Part shown: piece after piece, positions 17,257 to 25,412 of the stretch
How the letters are laid out: every line of letters starts with the position of its first letter
Position numbering within the stretch: the stretch's first letter is position 1
From: Verrucomicrobiales bacterium
GTDB lineage: Bacteria > Verrucomicrobiota > Verrucomicrobiia > Verrucomicrobiales > DEV007
Length of the DNA stretch: 64,000 bases
Assembly (NCBI GenBank): GCA_021648365.1
Contig: JAKISY010000007.1
Span: forward strand, 20,372 to 84,371
Reading direction: 5' to 3'
Notes under the pieces: model-generated
Databases searched by the model: none
Seen by the model: only the letters and a program-made list of their open reading frames with translations
Told to the model about the DNA's origin: nothing
Made by a program: the position numbers and the translations under genes

Positions 17257-17859
17257 ATGAGCACCACACCACGCACGGCTAAGATCCATCGCAAAACGGC
17301 TGAGACAGAGATCGATATCTCACTCAATCTCGATGGCACGTGTCAATCTGAGATCGAGACAGGCATCCCCTTTCTCGATCACATGCTGACCTTGTTTTCT
17401 CGTCACAGCCGAATCGACCTCGAAGTGAAAGCCATAGGTGATATCGAAGTGGACTTTCACCACACCGTGGAGGACACCGGCATCGTGCTCGGGCAATGTA
17501 TCAAACAAGCACTGGGCGATAAAAAAGGCATCTACCGCTACGGCTCGGCGCTGCTACCGATGGACGAAACGCTGTGCCGTGTTGCGCTCGATTTCAGTGG
17601 TCGCCCCTTTCTCGAATACCGCGCACCTGAAAAAGTAGATACTATCGGCAGTAGTTTTCCTTTCACTTTGGTCGAAGAATTCCTGCGTGGATTTTCATTC
17701 AATGCGATGATCAATCTCCACATCGAGTTGCTCTACGGGCGCGATGCCCACCACATGGCAGAAGCCATCTTCAAAGGACTGGCTCGCTCGGTTGATCAAG
17801 CCATCCGCATCGATGAACGCATTGCCGGAAAAATTCCTAGCACCAAGGAAATGCTATGA
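17257..17859 (+). CDS. hisB: imidazoleglycerol-phosphate dehydratase
   Basis: Dehydrates imidazoleglycerol phosphate to imidazoleacetol phosphate in histidine synthesis. ATG 17257 (MSTTPRTAKI) is chosen over the TTG at 17221, which overlaps the promoter candidate. 200 residues, monofunctional. The manganese-binding motifs are seen: IPFLDHMLTLFSRHS, DFHHTVEDTGI and GRDAHHMAEAIFKGLARS. No Shine-Dalgarno is visible upstream. The stop overlaps the hisH start by four bases (ATGA), so the two form a coupled pair. Confidence 0.95.
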   Translation: MSTTPRTAKIHRKTAETEIDISLNLDGTCQSEIETGIPFLDHMLTLFSRHSRIDLEVKAIGDIEVDFHHTVEDTGIVLGQCIKQALGDKKGIYRYGSALLPMDETLCRVALDFSGRPFLEYRAPEKVDTIGSSFPFTLVEEFLRGFSFNAMINLHIELLYGRDAHHMAEAIFKGLARSVDQAIRIDERIAGKIPSTKEML

Positions 17860-18482
17860 GCAAAGAAACCACGGGAATCATCGATTACGGCGCGGGCAAC
17901 CTGTTGAGTGTGCATAATGCGCTCAAATCACAAAACATCGATGCGCGTATTGTCTCAACACCGGAGCATTTCGCCGGACTGGATCGGCTGATCTTCCCCG
18001 GTGTCGGCGCCTTTGGAGATAGCCTGCGCCACATTGATGAGCAAAACTTACGCGCACCCCTGTTGCAATGGCTGCAAGACGACAAACCTTTTTTGGGCAT
18101 CTGTATTGGTTACCAAGTTTTATTCGAAGGCAGCGAGGAAGCTCCTGGAGTCAACGGTTTGGGATTTTTGAAAGGTCAAGTGGTGCACTTCCAAAGCAAA
18201 AAAGATCTTAAAATCCCCCACATGGGATGGAATCAAGTCAGCTTCAAAGACCCCAGCGACCCGCTATGGAAAGGCATACCCGAGGATGCCTACTTCTATT
18301 ACGTACATTCCTACTACCCAGCCCCTGCAGATCAAAATCTGATCAGCGCGAGTACCCACTACAGCACCGACTTCGCCGCCGGCATCCGCAAAGGCAACAT
18401 CTGCGCTGTGCAGTTCCACCCCGAGCGCAGCCAAGAACTCGGCCTACGCTTCCTCAGAAACTTCGTCGATTCAACCCGTTAA
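17856..18482 (+). CDS. hisH: imidazole glycerol phosphate synthase, glutaminase subunit HisH
   Basis: Class I glutamine amidotransferase that supplies ammonia to HisF in histidine synthesis. 208 residues. Nucleophile Cys83 lies in FLGICIGYQVLFE, and the His/Glu of the triad in AVQFHPERSQ. The N-terminal IIDYGAGNLLSVHNAL is diagnostic. Starts within the hisB stop codon. HisF and HisA are not adjacent. The 3' end overlaps selO on the other strand by four bases. Confidence 0.96.
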   Translation: MSKETTGIIDYGAGNLLSVHNALKSQNIDARIVSTPEHFAGLDRLIFPGVGAFGDSLRHIDEQNLRAPLLQWLQDDKPFLGICIGYQVLFEGSEEAPGVNGLGFLKGQVVHFQSKKDLKIPHMGWNQVSFKDPSDPLWKGIPEDAYFYYVHSYYPAPADQNLISASTHYSTDFAAGIRKGNICAVQFHPERSQELGLRFLRNFVDSTR

Positions 18483-19948
18483 GTGCCGCAAAAGGTCGCC
18501 TGCACTCGTTCTTCTGGTTTTGGAGGATCTTCAAAATGGGCAAACTCCTCTTGCTCGTCAAAGGGATGTTGCAAGATCTGATTCAGTTCATGAAAGGGTT
18601 TGAAATCACTTTGCTGTCCCGCTTGAATCGCCTCTTCGATGCGGTGATTCCTAGGAATGAACACCGGATTGACCTGCCGCATCAAAAGTTTAGCTTTTTC
18701 CTCACCTCCGCCATTTTGCTGCAATCGACTGCGCCAGACCGTGAGCCATTTTTTGACCTCAGCGCTCGCTGCAAACAAGGTAATGAAACGGCTGTCTTCA
18801 GATTCTCTGGGTAGTTCTCTCAAAGACCGAAAGGCTAAAGTGAAATCCACCTCATCTCTCGCCATCAAAGATAGTAAATTATGGACTAGATCATAATCCT
18901 TCGCGGTGTGATCGTGCAAACCTATCTTTGCACAAAAACGCTTAGCCAGTGCCCGCTGAAAGATATCAGGGAAGCTTTGCAAAGCTTGCTCAGCCTGCTC
19001 CACGGCTTTGCTTTCATCGTCGCTCAACAGAGGCAACAGCGTTTCTGCAAAACGAGTCAAATTCCAATGGGCGATATGGGGCTGATTCTGATAGGCGTAA
19101 CGACCTTGCTGATCAATATAGCTAAATTTTTTGCTGGGATCATAGTCGTCCAAAAAAGCACAAGGACCGTAGTCGATCGTATCCCCAGAGATCGCCATGT
19201 TATCAGTATTCATCACCCCATGGATGAAACCCAAACTCATCCATTGCGCGATCAACTCGGCCTGCCGCTCAATGACGGAATCCAACAAAGCCCGATACGG
19301 ATTTTCACAATCATGGGCAGCGCTGTAGTGACGGTCGATCACATAATCTGCTAGCTGACGCACACTACCAGGATCCTGTCGTGCCGCAAAATATTGAAAA
19401 GTCCCGACACGAATATGCGACCTCGCCACGCGAGTCAATATGCCGCCAGGTTCATATCCCTCACGACGAACCTGATCCCCACTCCACACCGCAGCTAAAG
19501 CTCGCGTAGTAGGAACACCCAGTGCTGCCATGGCTTCGGATACGATGTATTCACGCAACACAGGGCCCAAAGCAGAACGTCCATCTCCACGTCGTGAATA
19601 GGGAGTTGGCCCCGCTCCTTTTAATTGGATATCGCGCCTCAGCCCGTCATTGCCGATCACCTCTCCTAACAAGATAGCTCTACCATCTCCGAGTTGCGGA
19701 GAAAAACCCCCAAACTGATGGCCCGCGTATGCCATCGCCAAAGGTTGGCTTCCTGGCGGAACTTGATTGCCTGCCAAATAAGCTAAACCCTCTGGCGAAT
19801 CGAGTAGTTCAAGATCCAATCCCAGCTCCGACGCCAAGTTTCGATTCAAAGCGATCCACTGCGGATCATTGACAGGTGTAGGAAGCGTGAATTCAAAAAA
19901 TCCCTCCAACAGACGCGCATAGGAGTTATCAAATGGAAAAGGCATCAT
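18479..19948 (-). CDS. selO: SelO/YdiU family protein adenylyltransferase (Cys form)
   Basis: Pseudokinase-fold enzyme that transfers AMP to protein Ser/Thr/Tyr side chains (AMPylation), linked to redox stress in E. coli and mitochondria. 489 residues, the usual bacterial length. Motifs: PLAMAYAGHQFGGFSPQLGDG, KGAGPTPYSRRGDGRSALGP and the metal/catalytic HGVMNTDNMAISGDTIDYGP. The redox pair known from E. coli can be matched: a Cys in DYGPCAFLDDYD and a Cys at position 487 in the C-terminal TFCGT, where animals have selenocysteine. Stands alone and converges with hisH. Confidence 0.93.
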   Translation of the reverse strand: MMPFPFDNSYARLLEGFFEFTLPTPVNDPQWIALNRNLASELGLDLELLDSPEGLAYLAGNQVPPGSQPLAMAYAGHQFGGFSPQLGDGRAILLGEVIGNDGLRRDIQLKGAGPTPYSRRGDGRSALGPVLREYIVSEAMAALGVPTTRALAAVWSGDQVRREGYEPGGILTRVARSHIRVGTFQYFAARQDPGSVRQLADYVIDRHYSAAHDCENPYRALLDSVIERQAELIAQWMSLGFIHGVMNTDNMAISGDTIDYGPCAFLDDYDPSKKFSYIDQQGRYAYQNQPHIAHWNLTRFAETLLPLLSDDESKAVEQAEQALQSFPDIFQRALAKRFCAKIGLHDHTAKDYDLVHNLLSLMARDEVDFTLAFRSLRELPRESEDSRFITLFAASAEVKKWLTVWRSRLQQNGGGEEKAKLLMRQVNPVFIPRNHRIEEAIQAGQQSDFKPFHELNQILQHPFDEQEEFAHFEDPPKPEERVQATFCGT

Positions 19949-19993
19949 TTATAATCCTAATCAGCATCCCCCACTACGCCGCAGCTGCATTCG

Positions 19994-21922
19994 CTATTTT
20001 TTGAGGTGTTTCAAAACCTTCTCCACCACATCCTCTGCCGTGATACCATGTTCCTTGCGCAAAACAGGCACACTACCGTGTTCCACAAAAGCATCAGGCC
20101 AGCCAATCCGTTCTACCGGTGTATGAGCACCCTGAGTATATAAATGCTCCATCACCGCACAGCCAAAACCATTGGTCAGCACATGATCCTCAAGCGTGCA
20201 GATCACTTTGCATTGACCCGCATAAAGCTCCAAACAAGCACCGTCCAGCGGCTTGATCCAGCGTGGATTTATCAATGCAACGGAGTAGCCCATTTCCTCT
20301 AGTTTGCCCTTAGCCTCTTCTGCCATTTCAAACAGATTACCCAAACCAAACAGCGCGACATCCGTGCCGTCCTGCACCACTTCCGCTTTACCAATCTCCA
20401 ACACTTGCGGCTGTTCTTTGGGCTTAGCACCCGTGCCAGCCCCTCTTGGGTAACGTATAGCAATGGGACCCTCCTCGTATTGCGCCATCGTCCACAGCAT
20501 ATCGACAAATTCATCTTCGTCTTTCGCCTGCATCAAAACCCAATTGGGGATCACCCGCATGTAGCCGATGTCAAACAAACCATGATGCGTCGGCCCATCA
20601 TCGCCACTCAGGCCAGCTCGATCCATGCACAGGCGAAGAGGTAGATTCTGAATACCTGCATCATGCACCGCCATGTCGTAGGCGCGCTGGAAAAAAGTCG
20701 AATAGATCGCCAAGAAGGGCTTGAGCCCTTGTGTCGCCAAACCACAGGCAAAAACAGCGGCGTGTTCCTCCGCGATACCGACGTCAAAATAACGATCAGG
20801 CACTTCTTTTTGAAAAGGCACCAAGCCCGTTCCCGTTGGCATCGCTGCAGTGATCGCAGTGATATTTTTGTCCTGCTTCGCAAATGCCGTCAGACTTTCA
20901 CCAAAAACCTGAGAGTAAGTCGGCATGCTTGCAGCGGGGGTTTCTCCCGTTTTACTAGCATAGGGACCTAAGCCGTGAAATTTTTGTGGATTATCCAAAG
21001 CCGGCTCATAGCCGCGTCCTTTCTCAGTGATGATATGCAAAATAACCGGCACTTCCTCATTCTTTAAGTGCTCGAAGGTTTTCACCAAAAGGTTCACATC
21101 ATGACCATCAATCGGACCATAATAGCGCAGCCCAAATTCTTCGAAAATCACGCTCGGTAAGAGCAGGTTTTTAGCACCTTCCTCTACTTTAGACGCCAAA
21201 CGCCTAATTGTTTGTCCCGCTATTTTTTCAACAAACTCCGCCGCTTTGTCGTGCAAATGCGAATAGGTCGGACTGGTCTGCAATGCATTAAAAATATTGG
21301 CAATCGCTCCCACATTACGATCAATCGACCATTCATTATCATTTAATACCACGATCAACTTATTAGTCGTACTCGCTATATTGTTCAGCGCCTCATAACT
21401 AACGCCACATGTGAAAGCTGCGTCACCCGCTACCGCCACCACGTGATTGTCTTCACCCTTCAAATCTCTTGCCGCCGCCATTCCCAGCGCAGCTGACAAA
21501 GCCGTGCCTGCGTGACCCGCCCCAAAAGCGTCATGTTCACTTTCGGTGCGCAACAAATAGCCATTGAGCCCTTCATATTGGCGGATCGTTCCGATCGAAT
21601 CCCAGCGCCCCGTCAGCATTTTGTGCACGTAGCCCTGATGGCTCACATCAAAAAGAAACTTATCGCGAGGGGTATCGAAAACCCTATGCAGCGCGATCGA
21701 TAACTCCACGACTCCCAGATTAGGTCCCAAGTGACCACCCGTCTTCGACAAACTATCAATCAAAGTGCGTCGGATATTCTCCGCCAGTAAGGGCAACTGA
21801 TCCTCCGTCAAAGCCTTCAACTCGGCACCCGACTGCGCCTTCGGCAGATCCGAAGCAGATGAATCTTGTGTTTCCGAGAAGGGCTCGGACTTGTTTTCTT
21901 GATTATCAGAAGAGTTCGCCAT
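19994..21922 (-). CDS. dxs: 1-deoxy-D-xylulose-5-phosphate synthase
   Basis: First step of the MEP isoprenoid pathway: pyruvate plus glyceraldehyde-3-phosphate to DXP, thiamine diphosphate dependent. 642 residues. Thiamine motif reads GDAAFTCGVSYEALNN instead of the usual GDGA(L)TGGMA, and the substrate motif reads DVSHQGYVHKMLTGR instead of DVGHQAYPHK, so this is a divergent branch. The transketolase centre is conserved (GIAEEHAAVFACGLA, DRAGLSGDDGPTHHG). An N-terminal Ser/Gln-rich extension of about 35 residues precedes the core. The start overlaps the end of xseB by 17 bases, so the two are co-transcribed. Confidence 0.95.
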   Translation of the reverse strand: MANSSDNQENKSEPFSETQDSSASDLPKAQSGAELKALTEDQLPLLAENIRRTLIDSLSKTGGHLGPNLGVVELSIALHRVFDTPRDKFLFDVSHQGYVHKMLTGRWDSIGTIRQYEGLNGYLLRTESEHDAFGAGHAGTALSAALGMAAARDLKGEDNHVVAVAGDAAFTCGVSYEALNNIASTTNKLIVVLNDNEWSIDRNVGAIANIFNALQTSPTYSHLHDKAAEFVEKIAGQTIRRLASKVEEGAKNLLLPSVIFEEFGLRYYGPIDGHDVNLLVKTFEHLKNEEVPVILHIITEKGRGYEPALDNPQKFHGLGPYASKTGETPAASMPTYSQVFGESLTAFAKQDKNITAITAAMPTGTGLVPFQKEVPDRYFDVGIAEEHAAVFACGLATQGLKPFLAIYSTFFQRAYDMAVHDAGIQNLPLRLCMDRAGLSGDDGPTHHGLFDIGYMRVIPNWVLMQAKDEDEFVDMLWTMAQYEEGPIAIRYPRGAGTGAKPKEQPQVLEIGKAEVVQDGTDVALFGLGNLFEMAEEAKGKLEEMGYSVALINPRWIKPLDGACLELYAGQCKVICTLEDHVLTNGFGCAVMEHLYTQGAHTPVERIGWPDAFVEHGSVPVLRKEHGITAEDVVEKVLKHLKK

Positions 21923-22253
21923 CGTCTGTCTTGTTATTCGCTAAAGATTGTGCCCTTCTTTCAGACGATGGAAGATTTTCGCCAAAAGCTTCCAATTTTT
22001 TGTCCTCTTCGCCCGCTCCGTCACGGATCAAGTCCACTCGCTGCTGGGCTTCGTTCAAATGCTCTTGGCATTTTTCGTACAACAGAGTGCCTTTTTCATA
22101 GTTTTCGATCAATTCGCCCAAGGGAACTTGATCGCCCTCCATGATCTCCACCAAACTCTCCAGCTCTTCAAGTGTTTGCTCGAAAGTAAGCTCAGTCGCC
22201 GATAGCGCCGCGCTCTTGCCTGATTGAGTTTCTGTTGCTTTTTTATTCGCCAT
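21906..22253 (-). CDS. xseB: exodeoxyribonuclease VII small subunit
   Basis: Small subunit of ExoVII, a single-strand-specific exonuclease. ATG 22253 (MANKKATETQ) is preferred to the longer reading frame from 22280. The family core TFEQTLEELESLVEIMEG, then VPLGELIENYEKG and the C-terminal helix (CQEHLNEAQQRVDLI) are all present. 115 residues, with an extended charged tail that overlaps dxs. An xseB-dxs pairing is known in many bacteria. The large subunit gene xseA is not in the window. Confidence 0.92.
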   Translation of the reverse strand: MANKKATETQSGKSAALSATELTFEQTLEELESLVEIMEGDQVPLGELIENYEKGTLLYEKCQEHLNEAQQRVDLIRDGAGEEDKKLEAFGENLPSSERRAQSLANNKTDDGELF

Positions 22254-22402
22254 CTTTTTTGCTAAAGTAGCTGCTATCAATTCGTTCTGATAGCGACATA
22301 TTCAAGTGCTTTCCTAACTTTAGGGTCTTTCTAAGCACAGAAAATCCATCAAGGTCTGATTCGCACGAATCTACAAGGCTGCGCGCAGCAGCAACTAGCT
22401 GC

Positions 22403-22747
22403 TCAGATCTGATAAAAACTGTCAGCTCCCGCCTGCGCACTGCGATTGAGTTTGTCACAAACGATGCAACACAAGTCAAAAACCATATCCTCTTTAATCG
22501 AATAGAACACCTGGTTTCCTTTTTGCTCTCTGGTCAGCAAATCAGCATCATACAAAATGCGTAATTGCTTCGATATATTGGCCTGCGAAGTCTCTAGAGC
22601 TTCTACAATCTCATTCACTGAAGTCGAGCGGCCTTTCAAAAATTGTAAAATACCCAAACGGGTAGGTTCGGAGAATACGCGAAACAGCTCGGCTACTTTT
22701 TGTAGCGAGGCACGATCCAGTTTGGGTTCACAAGTAATATCAGGCAT
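22403..22747 (-). CDS. ArsR-family winged-helix repressor
   Basis: A 114-residue metal/redox-type repressor; start at ATG 22747 (MPDITCEP) fits the family length, though GTG 22825/ATG 22822 would add a Cys-rich stretch. Recognition region: VFSEPTRLGILQFL, then the helix-turn-helix VNEIVEALETSQANISKQL and the wing EQKGNQVFYS. Cysteines occur at CEP near the start and as CCIVC in the last helix, the place where thiol- or metal-sensing ArsR proteins bind their signal. Divergent from the efflux operon, across a palindrome at 22874-22903, so it is probably that operon's repressor. Confidence 0.88.
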   Translation of the reverse strand: MPDITCEPKLDRASLQKVAELFRVFSEPTRLGILQFLKGRSTSVNEIVEALETSQANISKQLRILYDADLLTREQKGNQVFYSIKEDMVFDLCCIVCDKLNRSAQAGADSFYQI

Positions 22748-22864
22748 ATCGGTGTATAGGGATGAAGTGCAACATACCCGCTGAGATCTACTTACACAAG
22801 TTTGGAATGCTGAATTATTCATCACAAGGTTGAGTCACGGTAATCTATCTTGCTAAGTTGTTAT

Positions 22865-22903
22865 TTGACTATCTATATTACTACACTACACTATTGTAAT
22901 ATA
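22865..22903 (+). promoter_or_regulatory. candidate efflux-operon promoter with ArsR-type operator palindrome
   Basis: A perfect 8-base inverted repeat, TATATTAC (22874-22881) and GTAATATA (22896-22903) with 14 bases between, lies between the divergent repressor and efflux genes. It overlaps a promoter-like pair TTGACT (22865-22870) and TACACT (22887-22892), 16 bases apart, so binding would block transcription. AT-rich palindromes of this layout are typical of ArsR operators. Binding itself is inferred. Confidence 0.55.
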
Positions 22904-22950
22904 CCATCCTGTGTAATTGGTATTATTTTAAACGAAATTAAATCGTCTCC

Positions 22951-24270
22951 ATGAATTTTCACCTAGTTTTTATCCGTTTATCCTCTTGGCTTCTCATTTT
23001 TACTCCTCTTTCACTTAGTTTTGCGGCAGGCGATTCTTCTACGGCGTGGACTTTAAATCGAGCCTTGACACAAGTTCGCATAAGCAATCCCGATGCTCGT
23101 TCAGCTGCTATTAGAATAGACAAAGCTCGCGCCGGCTTGGCTGTCGCTAGAGCTCAACTGTGGCCTAAGATTTTTGCGGAGACGGGATATGCTGCCACTG
23201 ACAATCCCGTCAATGCCTTCATGATGCAGCTCAACCAGCGTCAATTTGGCTTCGGCTCAGATTTCAACGATCCCGATACGACGGATAACTGGGGCAGCGA
23301 GGTCCGCCTCGAGTATCTTTTCTATTCTGGAGGGGCGCGCAGTGCAGCCATTGACGGAGCCAATCTCAGTATCGAAGCCAGCGAACATGAAAACTTAGCC
23401 ACATTGGCTCAATTAGAACTCGAAGTAGCGCGTGCTTGGTTTCAGATTTATCAAAGTGGTGAAATTGTCAAAGCCTCGCTAGCTTTATTAAACAATCAAA
23501 AATCCAATCTCCAGTTAGCGCGCAACCGTGTCGACGCTGCGACCGCGTTGCAAACCGCTGTATTAGATCTGGAAACCAAAGTTGCTGAAGCTGAAGCCAA
23601 TCTTTCTTACGCCAGCAATTCAAAACTCATAACAGTGGCTTTTTTGAAATCGCTACTGGGCTTAGAAGATTCCACCTCGTTTGTTTTGACTGCTAAGCTC
23701 TCACCCATCAAAGAGCCTAGTCAAAAAGGGCTGATGAGACATGAACTGTTGGCATTGGAAAAAAGGAAACTACAATCTGAAACGGGTATTGATCTAGCTA
23801 AAGCAGAACGCATGCCCACCGTATCTGGCTTTGCTTCGGGACGGCACGATGAAGGTTTCATCCGCCGTGGTGCTGGGGACAGCTGGATGGTAGGCGTGAT
23901 GGTAAGATTAAAGGTATGGGGCGGTGGCGAAACTAAAGCCAAAATTCACAGTGCTCAAAAAGACGTGGAGTTGGCGCAAGAAGCTTACCGCAAGCAAAAG
24001 CTAGCGATTCAACTACAGGTAAAAACCGCCAAGCTGAACCTCAACACCGCTCGCAAACGCATCACTCTGGCGAACAAGGGCATCCAGAGTGCAGAAAAAA
24101 GCCTGCAACTCACACGCCAACGCTTCAAAGAAGGTCTTGCTTTGAGCACTCAATTGATCGATAGCGAAACGGCATTAGCTAACTCTCGTGTTCGACTTGC
24201 CAAGTCCCAAGCCCAAGAACAACTCGCCCTCGCATCTCTGCGTAGCGCATTGGGATTACCTATTCGCTAA
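22951..24270 (+). CDS. TolC-family outer membrane efflux protein
   Basis: Outer-membrane channel component of a tripartite pump. 439 residues with a signal peptide ending near SFAAG, then two copies of the OEP repeat: long helices with heptad patterns (for example RIDKARAGLAVARAQLWPKI and a second set from RHELLALEKRKLQSETG) alternating with beta-strand pairs, e.g. WGSEVRLEYLFYSGG and MVGVMVRLKVWGGG. First gene of the operon, followed by the adaptor at 24 bases and the permease. The substrate is not evident. Confidence 0.92.
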   Translation: MNFHLVFIRLSSWLLIFTPLSLSFAAGDSSTAWTLNRALTQVRISNPDARSAAIRIDKARAGLAVARAQLWPKIFAETGYAATDNPVNAFMMQLNQRQFGFGSDFNDPDTTDNWGSEVRLEYLFYSGGARSAAIDGANLSIEASEHENLATLAQLELEVARAWFQIYQSGEIVKASLALLNNQKSNLQLARNRVDAATALQTAVLDLETKVAEAEANLSYASNSKLITVAFLKSLLGLEDSTSFVLTAKLSPIKEPSQKGLMRHELLALEKRKLQSETGIDLAKAERMPTVSGFASGRHDEGFIRRGAGDSWMVGVMVRLKVWGGGETKAKIHSAQKDVELAQEAYRKQKLAIQLQVKTAKLNLNTARKRITLANKGIQSAEKSLQLTRQRFKEGLALSTQLIDSETALANSRVRLAKSQAQEQLALASLRSALGLPIR

Positions 24271-24294
24271 GTAAACTAGCTATTTTTATCCATC

Positions 24295-25410
24295 ATGAAA
24301 ACCATCTTTAGATCTAAAATCACCCATGCGGCGATTGCCCTCAGCTTCGTCGCTGGGTTCATCAGCTCATGCAAACCCTCCGGATCATCCGAGACTGGCA
24401 GCTCTTCAGAGCAAAGCCCTCGACCCGCTTTGAAAGTACGAACCGCAGTGCTCAAAAGCGAGCAAGTCCCCGTTTTCGAAGAAGTGGTCGGCACCGTTCG
24501 CCCCCATTTACAAGCCAGCGTTTCTGCCAAAGTCACAGGACGACTTTTGAGTATGAAAGCCGTGCCTGGCATGAAAGTGAAAAAAGGCACCGTGATCGCT
24601 GAAATCGAAGCCGAAGAAATGAAAGCCGCCCTCGAACGATCCCAAGCAGCCTATAAAAACAGCGACAGCGATCTGCAACGCTACCGCAAGCTTCTGGCCA
24701 GCGGAGCTGCCACTCAAGCAGAATTCGATGCCGTGCAATCTGTTCAATTGATCGCCAACGCCACGGTCAAGGAAACTCAGGCAATGATTTCGAACGCAAC
24801 GGTGAAGGCGCCTTTTGACGGCACTATCACTCGCAAACTGATGGATACCGGCGACCTCGCTACACCTGGCAAACCCTTGTTCATCGTCGAAGACTCGAGC
24901 CAACTGCGCTTGGAAATCAACGTAGCGGAATCCCTCGCTAACCAAGTGACCCTCGGGGAGAAATTTAGTATCCTCATCGCCGGAGCAAGCTCAGCACAAC
25001 TCAACGGCACCGTTGCAGAGATTGCACCCGCAGCAGACACCAGTAGTCGCACTTTCTTGGTCAAACTCGACCTACAAGCCAACCCAGCCCTGCGTGCGGG
25101 CCAATTTGGTAGAGCCTATCTGCCGCGTGCTAAACGAGATGCACTGCTAGTGCCCAGCAAGGCGGTGATCGAACGCGGACAGATGGATTATGTGTTCGTC
25201 GCCGATCAGGACATCGCACGACTTCGCATCGTTCGCACTAAAGATGAAAACCATCACTCTGATCCTGATGCCAAAACCAGAGAGATTCTAGCGGGTTTAG
25301 AAAGTGGAGAGACCGTGATCCTCTCTCCTGCTCCAGAGCTGCGTGACGGACAAAAAATCATCACCACCACCGGCGCAACTAGCCCGTCCAAATCCTCTAG
25401 CCAAAACTAA
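24295..25410 (+). CDS. RND efflux periplasmic adaptor (membrane fusion protein), lipoprotein
   Basis: AcrA/MexA-type adaptor of 371 residues. A lipoprotein signal ends in GFISSC (Cys26), so the mature protein is anchored to the inner membrane by lipid. A biotinyl-lipoyl half-motif (VSAKVTGRLLSMKAVPGMKVKKG), an alpha-hairpin with the KNSDSDLQRYRKLLASGAA stretch, the second half-motif (NATVKAPFDGTITRKLMDTG) and beta-barrel/MP domains follow in order. Adjacent to the TolC-like gene and only 2 bases before the permease start, so it forms one operon. Confidence 0.93.
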   Translation: MKTIFRSKITHAAIALSFVAGFISSCKPSGSSETGSSSEQSPRPALKVRTAVLKSEQVPVFEEVVGTVRPHLQASVSAKVTGRLLSMKAVPGMKVKKGTVIAEIEAEEMKAALERSQAAYKNSDSDLQRYRKLLASGAATQAEFDAVQSVQLIANATVKETQAMISNATVKAPFDGTITRKLMDTGDLATPGKPLFIVEDSSQLRLEINVAESLANQVTLGEKFSILIAGASSAQLNGTVAEIAPAADTSSRTFLVKLDLQANPALRAGQFGRAYLPRAKRDALLVPSKAVIERGQMDYVFVADQDIARLRIVRTKDENHHSDPDAKTREILAGLESGETVILSPAPELRDGQKIITTTGATSPSKSSSQN

Positions 25411-25412
25411 GC

